From contig CALERQ010000235.1 in assembly GCA_937907305.1 (NCBI GenBank), positions 1 to 21,619 of the forward strand: a stretch of DNA of 21,619 bases, given 5' to 3'. A program made the position numbers and the translations under genes. Positions within the stretch are counted from its first letter, which is position 1; each line of letters begins with the position of its first letter. The notes under the pieces were generated by a model. It did no database searches, had not been told where the DNA came from, and saw only the letters and a list, made by a program, of their open reading frames with translations. Source of the stretch: an uncultured Clostridia bacterium (GTDB lineage Bacteria; Bacillota; Clostridia; Oscillospirales; Ruminococcaceae). Of this stretch, positions 20,463-21,619 are shown one piece after another.

Positions 20463-21619
20463 ATGCGTAACGAATGGAAAGAATTCAAAGGCGGCCGTTG
20501 GGAAACCGAGATCGATGTTCGTGACTTTATCATGAACAACTACACCCCCTACGATGGCGATGACAGCTTCCTGAAGGGCCCCACCGCCGATACCACCGCC
20601 CTGTGGAACGAAGTGCTGGAGCTCTCCAAGAAGGAGCGCGAGGCCGGCGGCGTACTGGATATGGATACCAAGGTTGTTTCCACCATCCTCAGCCATGGCC
20701 CCGGCTACCTGGATAAGGACAAGGAGACCATCGTCGGCTTCCAGACCGATAAGCCCTTTAAGCGCGCCCTCATGCCCTATGGCGGCATCCGCATGGCGAA
20801 GCAGGCCTGCGAGGATAACGGCTATCACTTGGATCCCGAGGTAGAGGAGTTCTTCACTATCCATCGCAAGACCCACAATGCCGGTGTATTTGATGCCTAC
20901 ACCCCCGAGATGCGTGCCTGCCGTAACAGCCATGTCATCACCGGCCTGCCCGATGCCTACGGCCGCGGCCGCATCATCGGCGACTATCGCCGCGTGGCCC
21001 TGTACGGCGTAGACCGCCTCATCGAGGACAAGGAATTCCAGAAATCCACCACCCCCAGCGTTATGCTGGCCGATGTCATCCGTGACCGTGAGGAGCTCTC
21101 CGAGCAGATCCGTGCTCTGAAAGAGCTGAAGGCCATGGCCGGCATCTACGGCTGTGATATTTCCAAGCCCGCCACCAATGTGCAGGAGGCCATCCAGGCT
21201 GTTTACTTTGCCTATCTCGCCGCTGTCAAGCAGCAGAACGGCGCCGCCATGAGCCTTGGCCGCACCTCCACCTTCCTGGATATCTATGCCGAGCGTGATC
21301 TGCGCAACGGCGTCTTCACCGAAGAGCAGATCCAGGAGTTCGTAGACCACTTCGTTATGAAGCTGCGTCTCGTCAAGTTTGCCCGCACCCCCGATTACAA
21401 TAACATCTTCGCCGGCGATCCCACCTGGGTCACCGAAAGCCTGGGCGGCATGAGCACCGATGGCCGTCACATGGTCACCAAGATGAGCTACCGCTATCTG
21501 CATACCCTGGATAACCTGGGTGCTTCCCCCGAGCCCAACCTCACCGTTCTGTGGAGCCATAACCTGCCCGCCAACTGGAAGAAGTATTGTGCCGAGATCT
21601 CCATCAAGCACTCTGCCAT
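20463..21619 (+). CDS. pflB: Pyruvate formate-lyase (formate C-acetyltransferase), 5' part
   Basis: The reading frame is open from the ATG at 20463 to the window end (385 codons, no stop), about half of the usual 750-residue length. PFL is the oxygen-sensitive glycyl radical enzyme that converts pyruvate and CoA to acetyl-CoA and formate in anaerobes. PflB-typical segments are EFKGGRWETEIDVRDFI (7-23), NNYTPYDGDDSFLKGPT (25-41), PFKRALMPYGGIRMA (98-112), ACRNSHVITGLPDAYGRGRI (153-172) and QNGAAMSLGRTSTFLDIY (260-277). The active-site cysteine pair and the C-terminal glycyl radical loop lie beyond the window. GGGAGGT nine nucleotides upstream supports the start. Codon use is strongly C-ending, as expected for a highly expressed gene. 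A long open frame on the opposite strand is only its mirror. Confidence 0.95.
   Translation, partial: MRNEWKEFKGGRWETEIDVRDFIMNNYTPYDGDDSFLKGPTADTTALWNEVLELSKKEREAGGVLDMDTKVVSTILSHGPGYLDKDKETIVGFQTDKPFKRALMPYGGIRMAKQACEDNGYHLDPEVEEFFTIHRKTHNAGVFDAYTPEMRACRNSHVITGLPDAYGRGRIIGDYRRVALYGVDRLIEDKEFQKSTTPSVMLADVIRDREELSEQIRALKELKAMAGIYGCDISKPATNVQEAIQAVYFAYLAAVKQQNGAAMSLGRTSTFLDIYAERDLRNGVFTEEQIQEFVDHFVMKLRLVKFARTPDYNNIFAGDPTWVTESLGGMSTDGRHMVTKMSYRYLHTLDNLGASPEPNLTVLWSHNLPANWKKYCAEISIKHSA

Noticed and set aside
20232..21611. 459-codon minus-strand frame opposite pflB
   Set aside because: It runs through the pflB promoter region and is antisense to unmistakable pyruvate formate-lyase sequence.
1..21619. 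CRISPR arrays, insertion sequences, phage or conjugation genes
   Set aside because: No regularly spaced repeats, transposase, integrase or relaxase sequence was seen on either strand.

Overview
The window is a GC-rich chromosomal segment that reads as a Gram-positive anaerobe of the class Clostridia, most likely an Oscillospiraceae/Ruminococcaceae-type gut bacterium. This rests on strong purine-rich Shine-Dalgarno sites (AAAGGAGG), frequent GTG/TTG starts, clostridial protein types (MltG, RecD2, solitary MreB, pyruvate formate-lyase) and a Rex operator of clostridial consensus. The species cannot be fixed from sequence alone. I see no tRNA, rRNA, CRISPR array, transposase or phage gene.

Layout. 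1-1152: GC-rich hairpin DNA and a nucleoside kinase (-). 1342-3264: a Zur-like regulator with a ZnuC/ZnuB-type metal ABC transporter (-), one translationally coupled operon behind a near-consensus promoter with a Fur-family box at +1. 3399-4367: an exported/membrane protein of unknown function (-). 4553-5641: mltG (-), divergent from a small membrane protein (5765-6109, +). 6278-9191: recD2 overlapping comF (+). 9320-10342: a solitary mreB/mbl-type gene with its own promoter and terminator. 10517-15901: a four-gene carboxylate-type cassette (MmgE/PrpD protein, SLC13/DASS carrier, LysR regulator, FAD oxidoreductase) closed by a terminator. 16172-17626: an XRE-type membrane regulator and an SPL-family radical SAM protein (-). 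17743-18027: a Dabb-domain protein (-), divergent from a polysaccharide deacetylase (18134-18997, +). 19138-20112: a PfkB/pseudouridine-kinase-like sugar kinase. 20463-end: the first half of pflB behind two candidate promoters and a Rex box.

The most unusual signal is not a gene. It is a family of intergenic repeats (21-114, 1201-1279, 16048-16132, and a possible decayed copy at 6158-6211). Each intact copy has a perfect 14-bp outer stem around an almost constant GCCCGCAGGGC arm, enclosing exactly three mini-hairpins with 3-nt loops. Eight of the nine loops are GNA closed by a C-G pair, a loop type known to be exceptionally stable in single-stranded DNA. The stems differ in sequence between copies but stay paired, so the fold rather than the sequence appears to be kept. 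The second point of interest is the 10517-15901 cassette, which looks like a self-contained uptake and catabolic system for an unidentified di- or tricarboxylate.

Functional reading: metal homeostasis, cell-wall synthesis and shape (mltG, mreB, deacetylase), DNA repair or competence (recD2-comF), organic-acid use and NADH-responsive fermentation (pflB with Rex). The genes form several independent small operons rather than one island.
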